Assembly: GCA_022559845.1 (NCBI GenBank)
Contig: CM040117.1
Coordinates: 84,766,559 to 84,830,558, forward strand
Source: Amorphophallus konjac
Lineage: Eukaryota; Streptophyta; Magnoliopsida; Alismatales; Araceae
Direction: 5' to 3'
Length of the DNA: 64,000 bases
Shown here: piece by piece, positions 22,769 through 37,948 of the stretch
How the letters are laid out: the number at the start of each line of letters is the position of its first letter
Numbering within the stretch: the stretch's first letter is position 1
Made by a program: the position numbers and the translations under genes
The notes under the pieces: generated by a model
Told to the model about the DNA's origin: nothing
The model's input: only the letters and a program-made list of their open reading frames with translations
Database searches by the model: none

Positions 22769-22879
22769 TTTGTATCTTGTTTTATTTCATCTATTTAACC
22801 CTCTTCTTATTATCTGTATTACTTCTGTAGTATATATATTTTAATTCATTTCAAATATTCATTTATCAGGGTTGCTACA

Positions 22880-22892
22880 CCCTCCCCCACTT
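22880..22892 (-). other. B1 polypurine tract
   Basis: Plus strand CCTCCCCCAC follows the LTR, so the minus strand reads a G-rich tract ending at the LTR's TG. Confidence 0.88.
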
Positions 22893-22897
22893 AAAAA

Positions 22898-22916
22898 GAA
22901 TTTGGTCCCCAAATTC
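22898..22916 (-). other. Pre-PPT stem-loop of B1
   Basis: GAATTTGG (22898-22905) and CCAAATTC (22909-22916) form an 8-bp stem with a 3-base loop, between the gag-pol stop (22963) and the PPT. B2 has the same stem at 50464-50482. Confidence 0.75.
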
Positions 22917-22962
22917 AATATATATATAAATATACATGTGGAGAGTGTAGAACATATACCTC

Positions 22963-25900
22963 TTAGAATAACTCGGGAAATTGTTTCTTCATAGATTCCT
23001 CGGTCTCCCATGTCGCTTCGTGTTCAGGATTCTTATTCCATTGCACCTTGAGCATGGGAATAATTTTATTCCTTAGAGCTCGTATTTCTCGATCTAAGAT
23101 CTTCATAGGCTTCTGTTCATAGGTGAGATCTTTCTGGATCACCAGATCTCCATGTTCAATAATATGAGATGGATCGTGCACATACTTCTTCAACATACAT
23201 ATGTGAAACACATTATGCACGTCGGACAATTGAGGAGGCAACGCGATGCGATAAGCAACCTCGCCAACTCTTTCGAGTACCTCAAATGGTCCGATGAATC
23301 TTGGCGTAAGCTTGCCCTTAACACAAAATCTTCGTATGCCACATCCAGGTGATATTTTAAGAAATACATGATCTCCAACCTGGAATTCAAGATCTCTTCT
23401 TCTTTTGTCAGCATAAGCCTTTTGCCTGGTCTGAGCAACTTGCAATCTTTCTCTGATTACTTGTATCTTCTCAGTTGTATCCCTTACCATGTCTGGACCT
23501 AATAGTTGTTTCTCTCCAACTTCGTTCCAGCATAAGGGTGATCGGCAACTCCTTCCATATAAAGCTTCGAAAGGTGCCATTTGGATACTAGCTTGGTAGC
23601 TGTTATTGTATGCAAATTCCACTAGTGGCAAATGTTCATGCCAGCTTCCACCAAAGTCAATGATGCAAGCTCTTAGCATATCTTCAACAACTTGATTAGT
23701 TCTCTCGGTCTGACCATTCGTTTGTGGGTGAAAAGTAGTACTAAAGTTGAGCCTTGTTCCCAATGAATGTTGTAATCCTTTCCAAAAATGAGAAGTGAAA
23801 CGGGGATCTCTGTCAGATACGATTGAGACAGGAATTCCATGTAACCTGACTATTTCCTTGATGTATAGTGCAGCTAGCACATCAATTGACCATCGGCTTT
23901 TTATTGGCAAGAAATGTGTCGATTTAGTTAATCGGTCAATGATAACCCAGATTCCATCATGTCCTCCTTTAGATTTAGACAAACCCATGATGAAGTCCAT
24001 ACCAATATCCTCCCACTTCCACTTAGGAATATCTAGAGGATGAAGTTTACCAGCAGGCTTTTGGTGTTCTGCCTTGACTTGTTGGCATGTGAGACAGCGT
24101 GATACATAGTCCGCTATTTCTCTTTTCATATTAGACCACCAAAAGTTCCTCTTTACATCTTGGTACATTTTGGTTGATCCTGGATGAATCGTGTACCTTG
24201 ATCGGTGAGCTTCATCTAAGATCTTCTTCTTTAATTCCGGACAGTCAGGTATACAAGTTCTATCTTTGAACAATAATCTTCCATCAGAAGCTATCTGAAA
24301 GTCGGATTGTCCTTCTAATCTGCCTTTGATTTCCACTAATATAGGATCATCATCCCGAAGTGCTTGTATTTCAGATAATAAATCTGACTGTATGCTTACA
24401 TGAGATAATGTGACAAATTTGGCTTCCTTGTCCAAGCTTATATTGAGCTCGGAGAATTGTTCTAGCAATCTCCATTCTTGTATCATACAATTGGCTACCA
24501 TTGCTCTCGGCTTTCGACTAAGGGCATCAGCCACATAATTACCCTTTCCGGGATGATATTGTATATTGAAGTCGAAGTCCTTGAGATATTCTAGCCAGCG
24601 TCTTTGTCTCATGTTTAGCTCCTTTTGTGAAAATAGATATTTGAGACTTTTGTGATCGGAGTATACAGTAAACTGCACTCCATATAAGTAGTGTCTCCAT
24701 ATCTTTAGGGCAAATACCACCGCGGCCAGTTCTAAGTCATGGACGGGGTAATTCTCCTCATGCTTCTTCAGTTGACGTGAAGAGTATGCTATGACCTTTC
24801 CTTGTTGCATTAGGACACATCCGAGGCCAATGCCAGAAGCATCTGTGTAGACCTCAAATTTCTCTCCTTCTATTGGTAGAGCTAACACCGGAGCTGTAGT
24901 GAGATGATCCTTGAGAGTTTGGAAACTTCTTTCACATTCCTCACTCCATTCATATCGGATCTCCTTACGAGTTAATCTTGTAAGTGGTACGGCGATCTTA
25001 GAGAAATCTTTGATGAATCGCCGATAATAGCCTGCAAGACCTAAGAAACTTCGGATCTTGCTAGCATTGGTTGGTCTTCCCCAGTTTCTAACAGCTTCAA
25101 CCTTTGATGGGTCAACAGATAGACCATCCTTGGATATCACATGTCCGAGGAAAGTCACTTCTTCAAGCCAGAATTCACATTTGCTGAGCTTTGCATATAA
25201 TTGATTTTCCCTCAATACTTGCAATGCGATCCTTAAATGCTCCTCATGTTCTTCCTTAGTTTTGGAATATATCAATATATCATCAATGAAAACCACCACA
25301 AATTGATTTAGATAAGGCCTGAATATGCTATTCATTAACTGCATAAAGGCAGCAGGGGCATTTGTTAGTCCAAAAGGCATAACAACAAATTCGTAATGGC
25401 CATACCTGCTTCTGAATGCAGTCTTATGAATGTCATCATCCTTGATTCTTAATTGATGATATCCCGACCTGAGATCAATCTTGGAAAAATATTTGGATCC
25501 TGAAATCTGATCAAATAACTCATCGATTCTCGGCAGTGGATACTTGTTCTTGATAGTGAGATGATTCAACTGTCGATAGTCGATGCACAATCTCATGGAT
25601 CCGTCCTTCTTCTTGACAAATAAGACTGGTGCTCCCCACGGGGAAGTACTTGGTCTAATAAACCCTTTTCGAATTAGTTCCATCAACTGCTCCTTCAACT
25701 CTTTGAGTTCCGCAGGGGACATTCTATAGGGTGCCTTTGAAACTGGACCAGCACCAGGGACTAAGTCAATGGTGAAGGCCACTTCTCTTTGAGGGAGTAA
25801 TCCCGGCAAATCTTCCAAAAATACGTCTGGAAATTCTTGCACTACCTGAATGTCTTCTATCTTGGTTTCCTTAGCTTCTTTAACAGTGACAAAGGCAAGG

Positions 25901-27315
25901 AAGGATACACATCCTTCCTTGACGAGCTTGCTTGCTCGAAGAGCCGAAATAAGAGGGGATTTGTTCCGACTCTTGGGACGAGTAAAGACTAACTCTGGAA
26001 AATCTTTGAAAGCAATTTGGCTATTGCGGCAATCAACCGTTGCCTGGTATTTGGATAACCAGTCCGCTCCCAGTATAACATCATACTCCCTTAGATCGAG
26101 GCATATGAGATCTATAGGTAAATTCCTACCTTGAACCATTACCTCACAGTTTTGGTAGTGATGAGTAATATCATTTTCGCTTCCAAGAGGAGTAGTTAGA
26201 ACTATTTTTATCCATTCTGGTTCTAACGGTAACGGGTTGGCAAACTTCTTAGAAATAAAGGAATGCGATGCACCCGTATCAAATAAGACATAAGCACTTT
26301 TGGAACAAACTGTTAATGTACCTTCTACCAGTCCACCTTCTTCTTCTGGTTCGGTCTCATGGATTGCATGAAGACGAGCATTCTTTGTCACCGGGCGTTT
26401 ACCGTCACCGGCTTGGTCATTCATTAGTGGACAATCGGGAATCCGATGTTCGCGACTCCCACAACGGAGACAAGCGCCTAATTTCCTCCAGCATTCTTCT
26501 GTCTTGTGACCAGCCTTGTCACAATGCTTGCACACTACGTTTGAAGGTGTAGTGGTGATAGAGAAGGGCTTGGTCTTCTTGAATTTTTGATCTTGAGAGG
26601 AAGGACCTCCATTACTAGGCCTCTTCTTAAAGTTGGGTTTAAAAGAACCTGAACCTGTGACTTGCTCCTTCTTGTCTTTTCCACGGATCCTATCAGATAG
26701 TTCCGTGGCATCTTCAAGTAATTGAGCTCGGCGCACTATTTCAGAATAAACTTGGATGTCCATAGGCGCCAGTTGAGTAATATAGTGGGGCCTAAGCCCA
26801 TTAAGAAATCTACGGGCTTTCATCTTCTCCGTGCTAATAAGATGCTTAGCATATCTAGACAACCTGGAGAACTGAGCTTCATAATCTGCTAATGATAAAG
26901 ATCGTTGCTTTAATGCAGCGAATTCTGCAGCCTTCTTTTCTTGGACTCGATCCGAGAAATATTTAGCATTGAAGTATTCCACAAATTCTTCCCATGTTAC
27001 TTGAGTAGGGTCGATGGTTGCTTCAATAGACTCCCACCAGCATCTAGCATCTTTCTCTAACTGGAATGTAGCTAATAGAACTTTGTCCTGATCCGTGCAT
27101 TGCATAACACGGAATATACGTTCAGTCTCCCGAACCCAATGCTCGGCATCGTCCGGATCGGTCGATCCTATGAACTTCGGGGGATTCATGTTCTTAAAGG
27201 CTTGGTGTAAGCTTCCAGCTCGTGGAGTACCACCTTGTGCTACCTGTTGTAGCACTTGAGTCATCCCTTGGAGGGTACGCTGCATGTTGCGCCATTGAGC
27301 ACGTTCGGCAGCCAT
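22963..27315 (-). CDS. B1 Gag-Pol polyprotein (1450 aa, intact)
   Basis: A single uninterrupted frame encoding all proteins needed for a gypsy life cycle. Gag core lies at about residues 40-200 ([11 protein letters not shown]). Two zinc knuckles follow, C262-C275 ([14 protein letters not shown]) and C282-C295. The aspartic protease has the intact active site DTG at 346-348. Reverse transcriptase spans about 520-720, with catalytic FIDD at 676-679. RNase H spans about 815-935, with D825, E862, D887 and D930. Integrase has an HHCC zinc region at about 1037-1077 and the catalytic triad D1107, D1168 and E1204. A GPF motif at 1342-1344 and a chromodomain-like tail ([19 protein letters not shown]) close the protein. 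Length and order fit plant Tekay/Del chromoviruses, which code Gag and Pol in one frame. The start (MAAERAQW) lies about 155 bp after the PBS. No inactivating change is visible in the protein, but a change at the U5 end may limit further integration. Confidence 0.96.
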   Translation of the reverse strand: MAAERAQWRNMQRTLQGMTQVLQQVAQGGTPRAGSLHQAFKNMNPPKFIGSTDPDDAEHWVRETERIFRVMQCTDQDKVLLATFQLEKDARCWWESIEATIDPTQVTWEEFVEYFNAKYFSDRVQEKKAAEFAALKQRSLSLADYEAQFSRLSRYAKHLISTEKMKARRFLNGLRPHYITQLAPMDIQVYSEIVRRAQLLEDATELSDRIRGKDKKEQVTGSGSFKPNFKKRPSNGGPSSQDQKFKKTKPFSITTTPSNVVCKHCDKAGHKTEECWRKLGACLRCGSREHRIPDCPLMNDQAGDGKRPVTKNARLHAIHETEPEEEGGLVEGTLTVCSKSAYVLFDTGASHSFISKKFANPLPLEPEWIKIVLTTPLGSENDITHHYQNCEVMVQGRNLPIDLICLDLREYDVILGADWLSKYQATVDCRNSQIAFKDFPELVFTRPKSRNKSPLISALRASKLVKEGCVSFLAFVTVKEAKETKIEDIQVVQEFPDVFLEDLPGLLPQREVAFTIDLVPGAGPVSKAPYRMSPAELKELKEQLMELIRKGFIRPSTSPWGAPVLFVKKKDGSMRLCIDYRQLNHLTIKNKYPLPRIDELFDQISGSKYFSKIDLRSGYHQLRIKDDDIHKTAFRSRYGHYEFVVMPFGLTNAPAAFMQLMNSIFRPYLNQFVVVFIDDILIYSKTKEEHEEHLRIALQVLRENQLYAKLSKCEFWLEEVTFLGHVISKDGLSVDPSKVEAVRNWGRPTNASKIRSFLGLAGYYRRFIKDFSKIAVPLTRLTRKEIRYEWSEECERSFQTLKDHLTTAPVLALPIEGEKFEVYTDASGIGLGCVLMQQGKVIAYSSRQLKKHEENYPVHDLELAAVVFALKIWRHYLYGVQFTVYSDHKSLKYLFSQKELNMRQRRWLEYLKDFDFNIQYHPGKGNYVADALSRKPRAMVANCMIQEWRLLEQFSELNISLDKEAKFVTLSHVSIQSDLLSEIQALRDDDPILVEIKGRLEGQSDFQIASDGRLLFKDRTCIPDCPELKKKILDEAHRSRYTIHPGSTKMYQDVKRNFWWSNMKREIADYVSRCLTCQQVKAEHQKPAGKLHPLDIPKWKWEDIGMDFIMGLSKSKGGHDGIWVIIDRLTKSTHFLPIKSRWSIDVLAALYIKEIVRLHGIPVSIVSDRDPRFTSHFWKGLQHSLGTRLNFSTTFHPQTNGQTERTNQVVEDMLRACIIDFGGSWHEHLPLVEFAYNNSYQASIQMAPFEALYGRSCRSPLCWNEVGEKQLLGPDMVRDTTEKIQVIRERLQVAQTRQKAYADKRRRDLEFQVGDHVFLKISPGCGIRRFCVKGKLTPRFIGPFEVLERVGEVAYRIALPPQLSDVHNVFHICMLKKYVHDPSHIIEHGDLVIQKDLTYEQKPMKILDREIRALRNKIIPMLKVQWNKNPEHEATWETEESMKKQFPELF

Positions 27316-27470
27316 TATCCTACAATTATAATAGCTACATTAGTATTATATCACTGTGATCTTATTAAAAGACTCATTGACTCTTACCCCTTGGTTCTAC
27401 CCAATCTCACTTGGTTAAACGTTCAACTTATCCTTGGACTTGGCTTTTTCCTAGGAATTGAATACCTTAG

Positions 27471-27482
27471 GCTCTGATACCA
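27471..27482 (-). other. B1 primer-binding site (tRNA-iMet)
   Basis: Plus strand GCTCTGATACCA reads TGGTATCAGAGC on the minus strand, seven bases from the 5' LTR. Confidence 0.92.
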
Positions 27483-27489
27483 CAAAAAC

Positions 27490-30400
27490 TATCACGCCCC
27501 GAGCGCGGAAGATACCCGGAGACGCGTGACGAGTTTATATCAATCATGTCAATCAGAGTGGTCGTGTATTCGACACAAAGACAGAGATGCGCAAAATAGC
27601 AAGATAACCCAATCCTTTATTTCATAATGGATAGACTATAACAAATCCAATACTCTGTTTAATAAAAAGAAAAGTACATAGTTGACTCAAGAAAATAGGA
27701 AAAAGACTAGATGACACTTGAGCAGCTCTATCACTTTCACTCTTGACCATTCCCATCCGATTGACTTCCATCGTCGTCGGACTTACCTGAAAAGTAAAAA
27801 GGGACAAACGGAATCAGCGAACACTCAGTAGGAAATTATATCTCAAGTACTAGCAAGGGGTTTAAGTAATTACATCTTTCATGAATGCAATAAAGCTATG
27901 CATGCTCGCATAAAACGACAAGATAGATAGAATGTAATATCAAGGAAATAAGATGAACAAATCATGAACTTTCAACAAGATAACAAGTTTATTCAAAATA
28001 TTCAAGCAAGTACGTTTAACAAGTCATGTCAAGAACTTTGGCTATCATGTATCAAGCAAGTAATTTACCCTTTTTCGGGCCACGCATTTCATTTCATGTC
28101 AAGTACGATTCAAGTACAAGATGTGTGTGGAATGTCCAATCAAGCAAGTCAAGTACTCGGTATAATGCCAGATACCTTATCATTTTAACTCCCATGGGCA
28201 CAAGTACTTTCGGGTGCTCCTCCCAGGACCAGATCGGGCCCTATATGCGCAGGCATTTATCATGTGTTTTGACATCCACTCTTGTTTATAGCCAACGTAG
28301 AATTTCAATAATCAAGCTTGTAGACACGTATGACAACTTTGATAGAATAGAGTCCAAAATATGACAAAGGACATAGAATGGCGATAATAACGGTATAATC
28401 ACGATATCGATAAAAATCTAGGTAGAATATGGTTCCCTTAACTTGGGTACCATGACAAATCAGTATGGACATTCTTTATATAGAATTGAGGTCCACATGA
28501 ACAGTATATCAAAGGTAAGATACCCTCATTCCTATCATAGAATTGAGATTTTTACAAGAACGACATGATATGGCATGATATCATCATCCCATTAAGAATT
28601 TCTTATGATCTACTCTTTGTATAATCATAAGGGCCGGTATCCCATGTTTCTTTAGAGTGACATGGCATCAATGGTGTAATGGGTTTTTAGGGTACAACCA
28701 GCTCAGTCGACCTTGAGGGAATCCATGGTACGGGGAGTCTTACGGAGGTCTCTATGACTAACTCGCTAGTCCAAAGGAAAGGAATGTCCAATGGAGAGCT
28801 TGTATGTCAATGAGAGTTGAGTGTGATCGATAAAATAACGTGAAAAGTGGGACTATACTCACGGAGTGGAGAATAGTGCCGATATATATGTATATGTATA
28901 ATATGAAACCATCGGTTAACAGAATCAGGATAAAAATCATTTTTCAGAAAATAATGACTTAAGTAAAGTCGTGTATCAAGTAATTAATGCCTATCAGAAG
29001 GGCGTTTGCATATATTTCCATTTTGCAGAATTTTCAAAAAAATTCAGGAATTTATCTAAAACGCGCCCTGGTCAGGGTCGTTTCTTCAAGATTTGACGAC
29101 TGCAGTAGCAGGCGTCTTATTATTTACATATTTGACAGAATATAAATAATTTTCAGGATTTATCGAAAACACGCCCTGGGAAGGGGCGTTACTTATTTAA
29201 TTCCATTTTTTTACAAAATATATATTTTTAGGAATTTACAGAAACGCGCCCTGTGAAGGGGCGTTATTTACATACTCACGCCCTAGTTCAGGGCGTTAGT
29301 TTCACAAGTCACGACCTAACTTAGGTCGTTAATTCTTCATGGGTCATGAACAGTAACGAAGTTATATATAACAAGCAATTTTTCGAGATCAAATTTCATG
29401 GACAGGACAGGAAACTAGCAGGAAGAGTCATGCATTATATTTGAATCAAGATTTCATATATATATCATCTTTATAATATGGGTATTTATGATTTTCATGA
29501 AATTAACGCCTGTGTACAGGGCGTTGATTCTGAAATTGACGACCTGTTTAAGGTCGTTTCTTTACAAGTAGCGCCCTCGTTTGTGGTCGTATATTTCAAA
29601 AGCACGCCCTTTGTAAGGACGTTTCTTTCAAGAATTCATCAGAAACGTTTAAAACTTAGGAAAACTATATGCAGGTGCATGCTCATATGATTTCACTACG
29701 ATCCTTATATACTTTGGGCTACATACTTGAGAAATCCTACCTTTAAGAGTTGATGTGGAGATGATGGAACGGATGAAGATATTGATCTTCTGTCTTCAGG
29801 AACTTCACTCAACAATCGATCTGTAGGAGGAAGGAAGGAAGATGAGGAAGATGGAGACATAACCGTAGTTAGGAAAAGTTTTTAGAAGAACCTTACCTAT
29901 GTTCTTCACAACGTAGGTGCTCTCTTCGACCTGTAAGAAGAAGATGAAGAACTGTTAGTTCTTCATGTAGTCGAAACAGAGGTCAAAAGAAAACAAGAAG
30001 AACATATGTTCTTCACTTACCGTGCAGCAGCGGGTCGATCAAATGGGTTAGGGTTTGGTTGAACGAGAGTCTTTATAGGATTGTGGGTGTCCTATTAAGG
30101 CTAGAGTTTTATTGGAAATAATGCTTCCCAGATTGAGTCATTACCACGTTTGAACTCTTTCTAATGCTTATCACCTGCCCTGGATAAGTTCTGGGCTCGA
30201 ACGGAATTCGAACGGAATTAACGACCTAGGTCAGGGCGTCGATTCTTAAATTGACGACCTGGTGCAGGTTGTTTCTTAAGAAGCGTCTTGTATAAGGGCG
30301 TTCCTTGTTTTAAAACACGCCCAAGTAAAGGGCGTTTCTTGGCCTTGCCCTTTTTGGCGTTTGGAATTTGACGCCGTGGGGTGAGGGCGTCCTTTCTTTA

Positions 30401-30568
30401 GTAACACCGTAGATAGAGGCGTTTCTTTTTAAATTAACACCTTACTAAGAGGCGTTATTTGTATCTTGTTTTATTTCATCTATTTAACCCTCTTCTTATT
30501 ATCTGTATTACTTATGTAGTATATATATTTTAATTCATTTCAAATATTCATTTATCAGGGTTGCTACA
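27490..30568 (-). repeat. B1 5' LTR
   Basis: 3079 bp, homologous to 19812-22879 and 11 bp longer because GAACGGAATTC-type sequence is duplicated near 30199-30219. The PBS-side end reads TATCACGCC on the plus strand where the other copy has TGTCACGCC. The minus-strand TATA is near 30072-30079. Confidence 0.94.
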
Positions 30569-30573
30569 GAGCA

Positions 30574-33597
<3,024 letters not shown>

Positions 33598-33610
33598 CCC
33601 TCTCCCCCTT
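33598..33610 (-). other. Element C polypurine tract
   Basis: Plus strand CCCTCTCCCCCTT directly follows the LTR end at 33597, a purine tract on the element's sense strand. Confidence 0.85.
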
Positions 33611-33615
33611 AAAGA

Positions 33616-33635
33616 AAACTTCATCCTCGAAGTTT
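33616..33635 (-). other. Pre-PPT stem-loop of element C
   Basis: AAACTTC (33616-33622) pairs with GAAGTTT (33629-33635). Position and loop match the stems of B1 and D, but with different, mutually compensating bases. Confidence 0.72.
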
Positions 33636-33644
33636 GGGGTTAGA

Positions 33645-35557
33645 TCACATACCGAACAATTGAGGGTACTCCTTCTTCATCGCTTTCTCTGGTTCCCACG
33701 TGGCCTCCTCATGCGAGAACTCCCTCCATAATACCTTCACCAATGGGATGACTTTAGTCCTAAGCACCTACTCTTTGTGGTCCAGAATTCGAATAGGTCG
33801 TTCCTCATAAGATAGGTTCTGCTGAAACTGCATCTGCTCAGAACTGATCACGTGTGCCGGATCATGCACGTACCTCCTCAGCATGGACACGTGGAACACC
33901 GGATGTACTCCCTCCAAAGACGGAGGTAAAGCCAACCGATATGCCACATTCTCTAATTTCTCCAGAATCTCGAATGGTTCGATGAACCGTGGATTTAGCT
34001 TCCCACGCTTGCCGAACTGAACGATTACTTTTTTCGGAGACACCTTGAGAAAAACGTGATCACCAATTTCGAATGTCAACTCCTTCCTTCGGTTATCAGC
34101 ATAGCTCTTCTGTCGGTCTTGTGCTACCGTCAATCTCTGCCTGATTAACCTGGTATTTTCAGTGGTTTCATGTACAACTTTTGACCCCACAAATTGCATG
34201 TCCCCTGTTTCCTCCCAGCACAACGGAGATCTATAAAGTCTACCACATATTGCCTTGAATGGAGCCATGTCTATACTTGCATGGAAGCTTTTGTTATAAG
34301 AAAATTCCACAAGAGGTAGATGTCGCTCCCAATCGCCTTTCCAATCAAGAACACAAACCCTAAGCATATCCTCCAATGTCTAAATCTTCCTTTCAGATTT
34401 ACCGTCAGTTTGCAGGTGAAAAGCCAAACTGAGCTTGAGCCGCGAACCAAAAGCTTCCTGCAACCCTTGCCACAGTCTGGATGTGAACTGGGGATCCCTA
34501 TCGGAAATGATCGACTTTGGAATCCCGTGAAGTCTGACGATGTTATCTACATATAGTCTTGTCAAACTTTCCACCGATTGCTTCACCTTCATAGGAAAGA
34601 AATGTGTTGACTTTGAAAATCGGTCCACGATCACCCCTATAGAGTCATTGCCCTTTGCTGATCTGGGTAACCTGGACAAATCCTCTGGAAACACATCTAG
34701 GAATTCCTGAACAATCTCAATCTCTACTATGGTTAGTGTCTGGTCAGCATCAGACTTCGTGACTACGCTTGCCAAGAATGCATCGTAGCCCTTCCTCAAC
34801 ATTCGCACAGTCTTCATTGCTGAAACCACTAACTTCTCTCCAGCTATATGCTTCAATAAGGGATGAGAAAACTCCTTCTCTGTAGGGATGCGAAAAATAA
34901 CTCTCTTCCTTCGACAATCTATTAGGGCGTAATGCTCTTCTAACCAATCCAGTCCTAAGATAGCATCAAAGTCTTCCATAGGTAAATAGCAAAAATAACC
35001 GGGCAGAGTTCTTCCTTCTATATTAACTGACAGTGTGGGTATATACCTCTTGGTAGACACTGCTCTTGCAGGTGTGTGTACCAACAGGGGCACGTCTAGG
35101 TCTAATGACTCAATTCTGAATTTCTCATGCGATTGACTAGAAAACCTCTCAGAAATGAAAGTATGTGTCGCACCGGTGTCAAACCATACTCTAACATGAA
35201 TACCATTGATAGATATAGTACCTTCTGTGAGGTCCTCTGCCTGCTCAACATCCTCTCTAGCTAGTGCAAACACCCGAGCTGGCGCTCGGGGTCTCCCTGC
35301 GGGTCGTGCTTCTACTGGACTGGCCGCTACTAGAGCTGCTGCTGCTGCTGCTACTGCTACTGGCCGAGCTACTATAGGTTGCATCATCTTCGGACAGTCT
35401 CGGATCATGTGGCCCTTCTCGCCGCAACGGAGACACCTACAGGTGGCAATCCAGCATACTTCTCCGTCATGGCACTTCCTGCAACATTCTGGTTTGTCGT
35501 TGCCCCTTGCTGGTGGTGTGGCCTTCCCTATCACAAACGATTGCGATAGATTCTTCA
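33645..35557 (-). pseudogene. Element C gag-pol, distal part: zinc knuckle, protease, then integrase; RT and RNase H deleted
   Basis: Minus-strand reading continues C's gag in frame across the D insertion. A zinc knuckle (CLRCGEKGHMIRDC) and a protease with intact DTG (FDTGATHTF, near 35170) are followed by the conserved sequence before RT (VFPEDLSRLP, near 34680). The frame then jumps straight into integrase (RSAKGNDSIGVIVDRF). All of RT, RNase H and the integrase zinc region are missing, as is the first catalytic Asp. About 650 residues are lost without a frame shift. SDRDPQF and the HLQTDG region remain. Stops interrupt at 34380 (before TLEDMLR) and near 33768-33770 (before VLRTKVIP). The C-terminal chromodomain-like tail (EEATWEPEKAMKKEYPQLF) ends at the TGA near 33645. 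It cannot make cDNA by itself. Confidence 0.92.
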
Positions 35558-35951
35558 TGTGACGACCCAGAGTTCAGGATACCGATATACCGATAACATC
35601 AGTATACCGACACCAAGAACTGGGGAGGCCACCCAAGAGGCTGATGAGGCCTCTGAAGGGTTAGTGGGGGGTTAGCTGAGGAATATGCATAATTAATTGC
35701 GAATTGGGGCGCGCAATACAAATAAGTATTTAAGATTTAAACACAAGTGCGGAAGCAATTTAAAATAACCAGAGTGATATATATAACTAGTCCAGAGTCA
35801 CAAACACTAGTCCACAGGGCACAACTACGCGGGGCATACCCCGGCAAAAGTACAACACAAGCCTCAAAAAGGCAGCTCGTGCTCAGCTGGCAGCTAAGGA
35901 ACGGTCCCGAAACAGCACGCTAAACTCCGGGAGATGTCGGGCGCGGCTCAC

Positions 35952-37442
35952 CTGAAAGGAGAAGGGTGAGTCACAGCCAGACTCAGTAGGGGTCACGCGG
36001 ATCCCTACCTCGCACTAAACAAGCGAACATGCATAATTAACAGCAATTAAAGCATGCATTCAAATAAATACACAGGCAATGGCATGAATATCTAATCACA
36101 AGAAAGCTGTAAACTCTATCTAAGCAAGTATAACAGCTAACACATGCCGCTACTAATTAAATGCAAGCGATTAAAGCTAAAACTACCAATTAGAATGAGC
36201 TGCAACTAGTCCAAGCAACAAGGAAGGACAACCACTGGAGCAGAAACCAGATGCGTCCACTGACGGCTTACACTGCGTCTCAAGCACTCGCAGTCGACAA
36301 GCGACAAGCTAAGCGCGCAAACAGTACCAGACCAAGTGACCAGTCGGAGTGACACCCGTCGGCGTCAGTCCACAGTCTCCGACCACGTGTGCACACACTG
36401 ACTCTAGCCTGAGCCAGGCCCTCTAACTAGTTTTCTCCCTTGGCAGGACGCTACCATTGGCTGGGAGCCCACGGAACTAGCTTACAAACCGTGAATGGGA
36501 AATATACCCCTCCGCCATCCTCAAGCGGGTCGGTACTCAACAGACCTTAGGGCAACAACAGTGGCTCCATTGCCTGGAAAGAAAAGCTACTCTATTGGCA
36601 CATAAAACACGCCACAATATAGTAAAACAATACAACTATGGCATGAATATAGAACGGAACGCATAAGCAATGGGCTGGGAATATATTGCAGCCATCAGGG
36701 AAGTGGCGGTCAAGGACCCACGCGCCACATGCAAACGACGGTCGGGGGTCGGCGCGTTACTTCAAGAATGACGCTCCAGTCCCCATCCGTCACTCCCTTC
36801 AGGATTCCAGCTCAAGAGGCACCAAAGGCATGTAACGGTAGGGGCCCTGCGCGTTACTTCGAAGCGACGCGTGGGGTCACCGCCGTCACATCCACCCGAG
36901 GCTCAAACCACCTATCAGCGCTCTAAATGGTAGCAGGCGAAGTAACGCCCCGGTCTAGGCGCGCCGGACCGAAACGACGGTCGGCCGACTGGCCGCCGGG
37001 CGCACCGCCTGACCAAAATCACGGAAAACAGTTGATGAGTAACGGATGGGAGCCCCACCGTTACTCTCCAAGTAACGCACCCCCATTGGGCCGCTATTTG
37101 GTAGTGACGCGTCCACCTTGGACCGTCGGGCAAGTGACGGTTCCTGGCAGGACCGTCACTGCACCTGGGTTACGGGCGGGTACGGTTTGTAAACCGAAGC
37201 CCTCCCGGACGGCTGAAAACGCCGGGTATCGACGAGAAACCTAATAACCTGTCAAACCACGCATGCTAGACAACAATCTAACATCTAAATCTAGCACATG
37301 CAAGGCCTAAAACGCATTAAACTCAAGATTTAGGCTAAAACCCCAAAAATGGAAATATGAACATCATGCATGCTACGGGGTGCTAATCAACAAGCGAGCT
37401 AAAGGAAACGATCCTAGCAAGATCGAGGTTCCATCCCCCTAC
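35952..37442 (-). other. Candidate LTR intron in D 3' LTR
   Basis: Donor AAG|GTAGGG at 37442, CTACTGAG about 35 nt before the acceptor, CTTTCAG ending at 35952, 1491 nt in all. The 5' LTR copy is 44658-43168. Splicing is inferred from site order and conservation. Confidence 0.5.
36732..37159. repeat. Hairpin array in D LTR
   Basis: GTAACG/CGTTAC at 36832-36857, GTAACGG/CCGTTAC at 37039-37064, and GTGACGGT/ACCGTCAC at 37134-37159 (8-bp perfect stem), with weaker units between. GTAACGG/CCGTTAC and GTGACGG/CCGTCAC differ by a paired change. The array lies inside the candidate intron and recurs in the 5' LTR at +7216. Confidence 0.82.
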
Positions 37443-37930
37443 CTTTCGCAAGCCGAAACCGTCGAACGGGCCGCATGCAAGGAGGAATAGCCACGGAGCT
37501 TCCACGCTCCACCTCGCTCCCACGATCACCGATCCACGCCGAAGTGGACACCCACGCGCTCTACTCGACGCGAGGAATCCAACGGTGCCAACCTCGTCTC
37601 AATCCGACGCCGTCTCGACCCCGATCCCTAAGAGAGGAGAGGAGGTGGCCGCACGGAGGAGAGAGAGAGGGAGAGGGTGAAATGAGAGATCGACGGGGGA
37701 GAGAGAGTGAGGGTGAGAGATATATAAAAAAAATAAATAAAATTAATATATATATAATATAATCATTATATATATAAAAATCTTATTAATATTCAATAAC
37801 CCTCAAACAGCTCCGAACAAATCCGGAAAAATGCCAGACAAATTCCTAAAAATCCAGGAAAAAGCCGGAATTTCCAGAACAATTAATAGAACAAATACCA
37901 CGAAGGATCCATTAAGGCACGGGCCTTACA

Positions 37931-37944
37931 GTCCCTCCCTCCTT
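37931..37944 (-). other. D polypurine tract
   Basis: Plus strand GTCCCTCCCTCCTT is next to the 3' LTR, purine-rich on the sense strand. Confidence 0.88.
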
Positions 37945-37948
37945 ACAG

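Larger units (their letters stand above)
19812..22879 (-). repeat. B1 3' LTR
   Basis: TGTCACGCCCCGAGCGCGG to GGGTTGCTACA on the plus strand, 3068 bp. Promoter sense is minus, with CTATAAAG near 22393-22400 (plus CTTTATAG). Donor-like AG|GTAAGG is at 22218, CTACTGAG at 20146-20153, and acceptor TTTTCAG at 20111-20109. Hairpins lie at 21276-21880 and 22565-22768. Confidence 0.94.
19812..30568 (-). mobile_element. B1: full-length Ty3/gypsy (Tekay/Del-type) element with intact gag-pol
   Basis: 10,757 bp on the minus strand. LTRs are 19812-22879 (3') and 27490-30568 (5'), with perfect 5-bp target duplications GAGCA (19807-19811 and 30569-30573). The PBS is at 27471-27482 and the PPT at 22880-22892. 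One uninterrupted 1450-codon frame lies between them. The LTRs are very similar, with scattered substitutions and one 11-bp tandem duplication in the 5' copy near 30199-30219. It is inserted in the 33-bp repeat of C's LTR. One possible flaw is the U5 end at 27490-27491, where the conserved CA (minus strand) reads TA. Confidence 0.94.
35558..37930 (-). repeat. D 3' LTR
   Basis: Plus strand TGTGACGACCCAGAG to GGGCCTTACA. On the minus strand: TATATAT promoter run near 37719-37726, CT-rich leader, donor AAG|GTAGGG at 37442, hairpins 36732-37159, CTACTGAG at 35982-35989, and acceptor CTTTCAG at 35954-35952. It shares blocks with LARD1 and LARD2 LTRs (for example the stretch around 36260-36500). 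Confidence 0.96.

Noticed and set aside
36927..37244. 105-codon frame found identically in both D LTRs (also 44143-44460)
   Set aside because: Identical only because the LTRs are. It crosses the hairpin array and has no domain.
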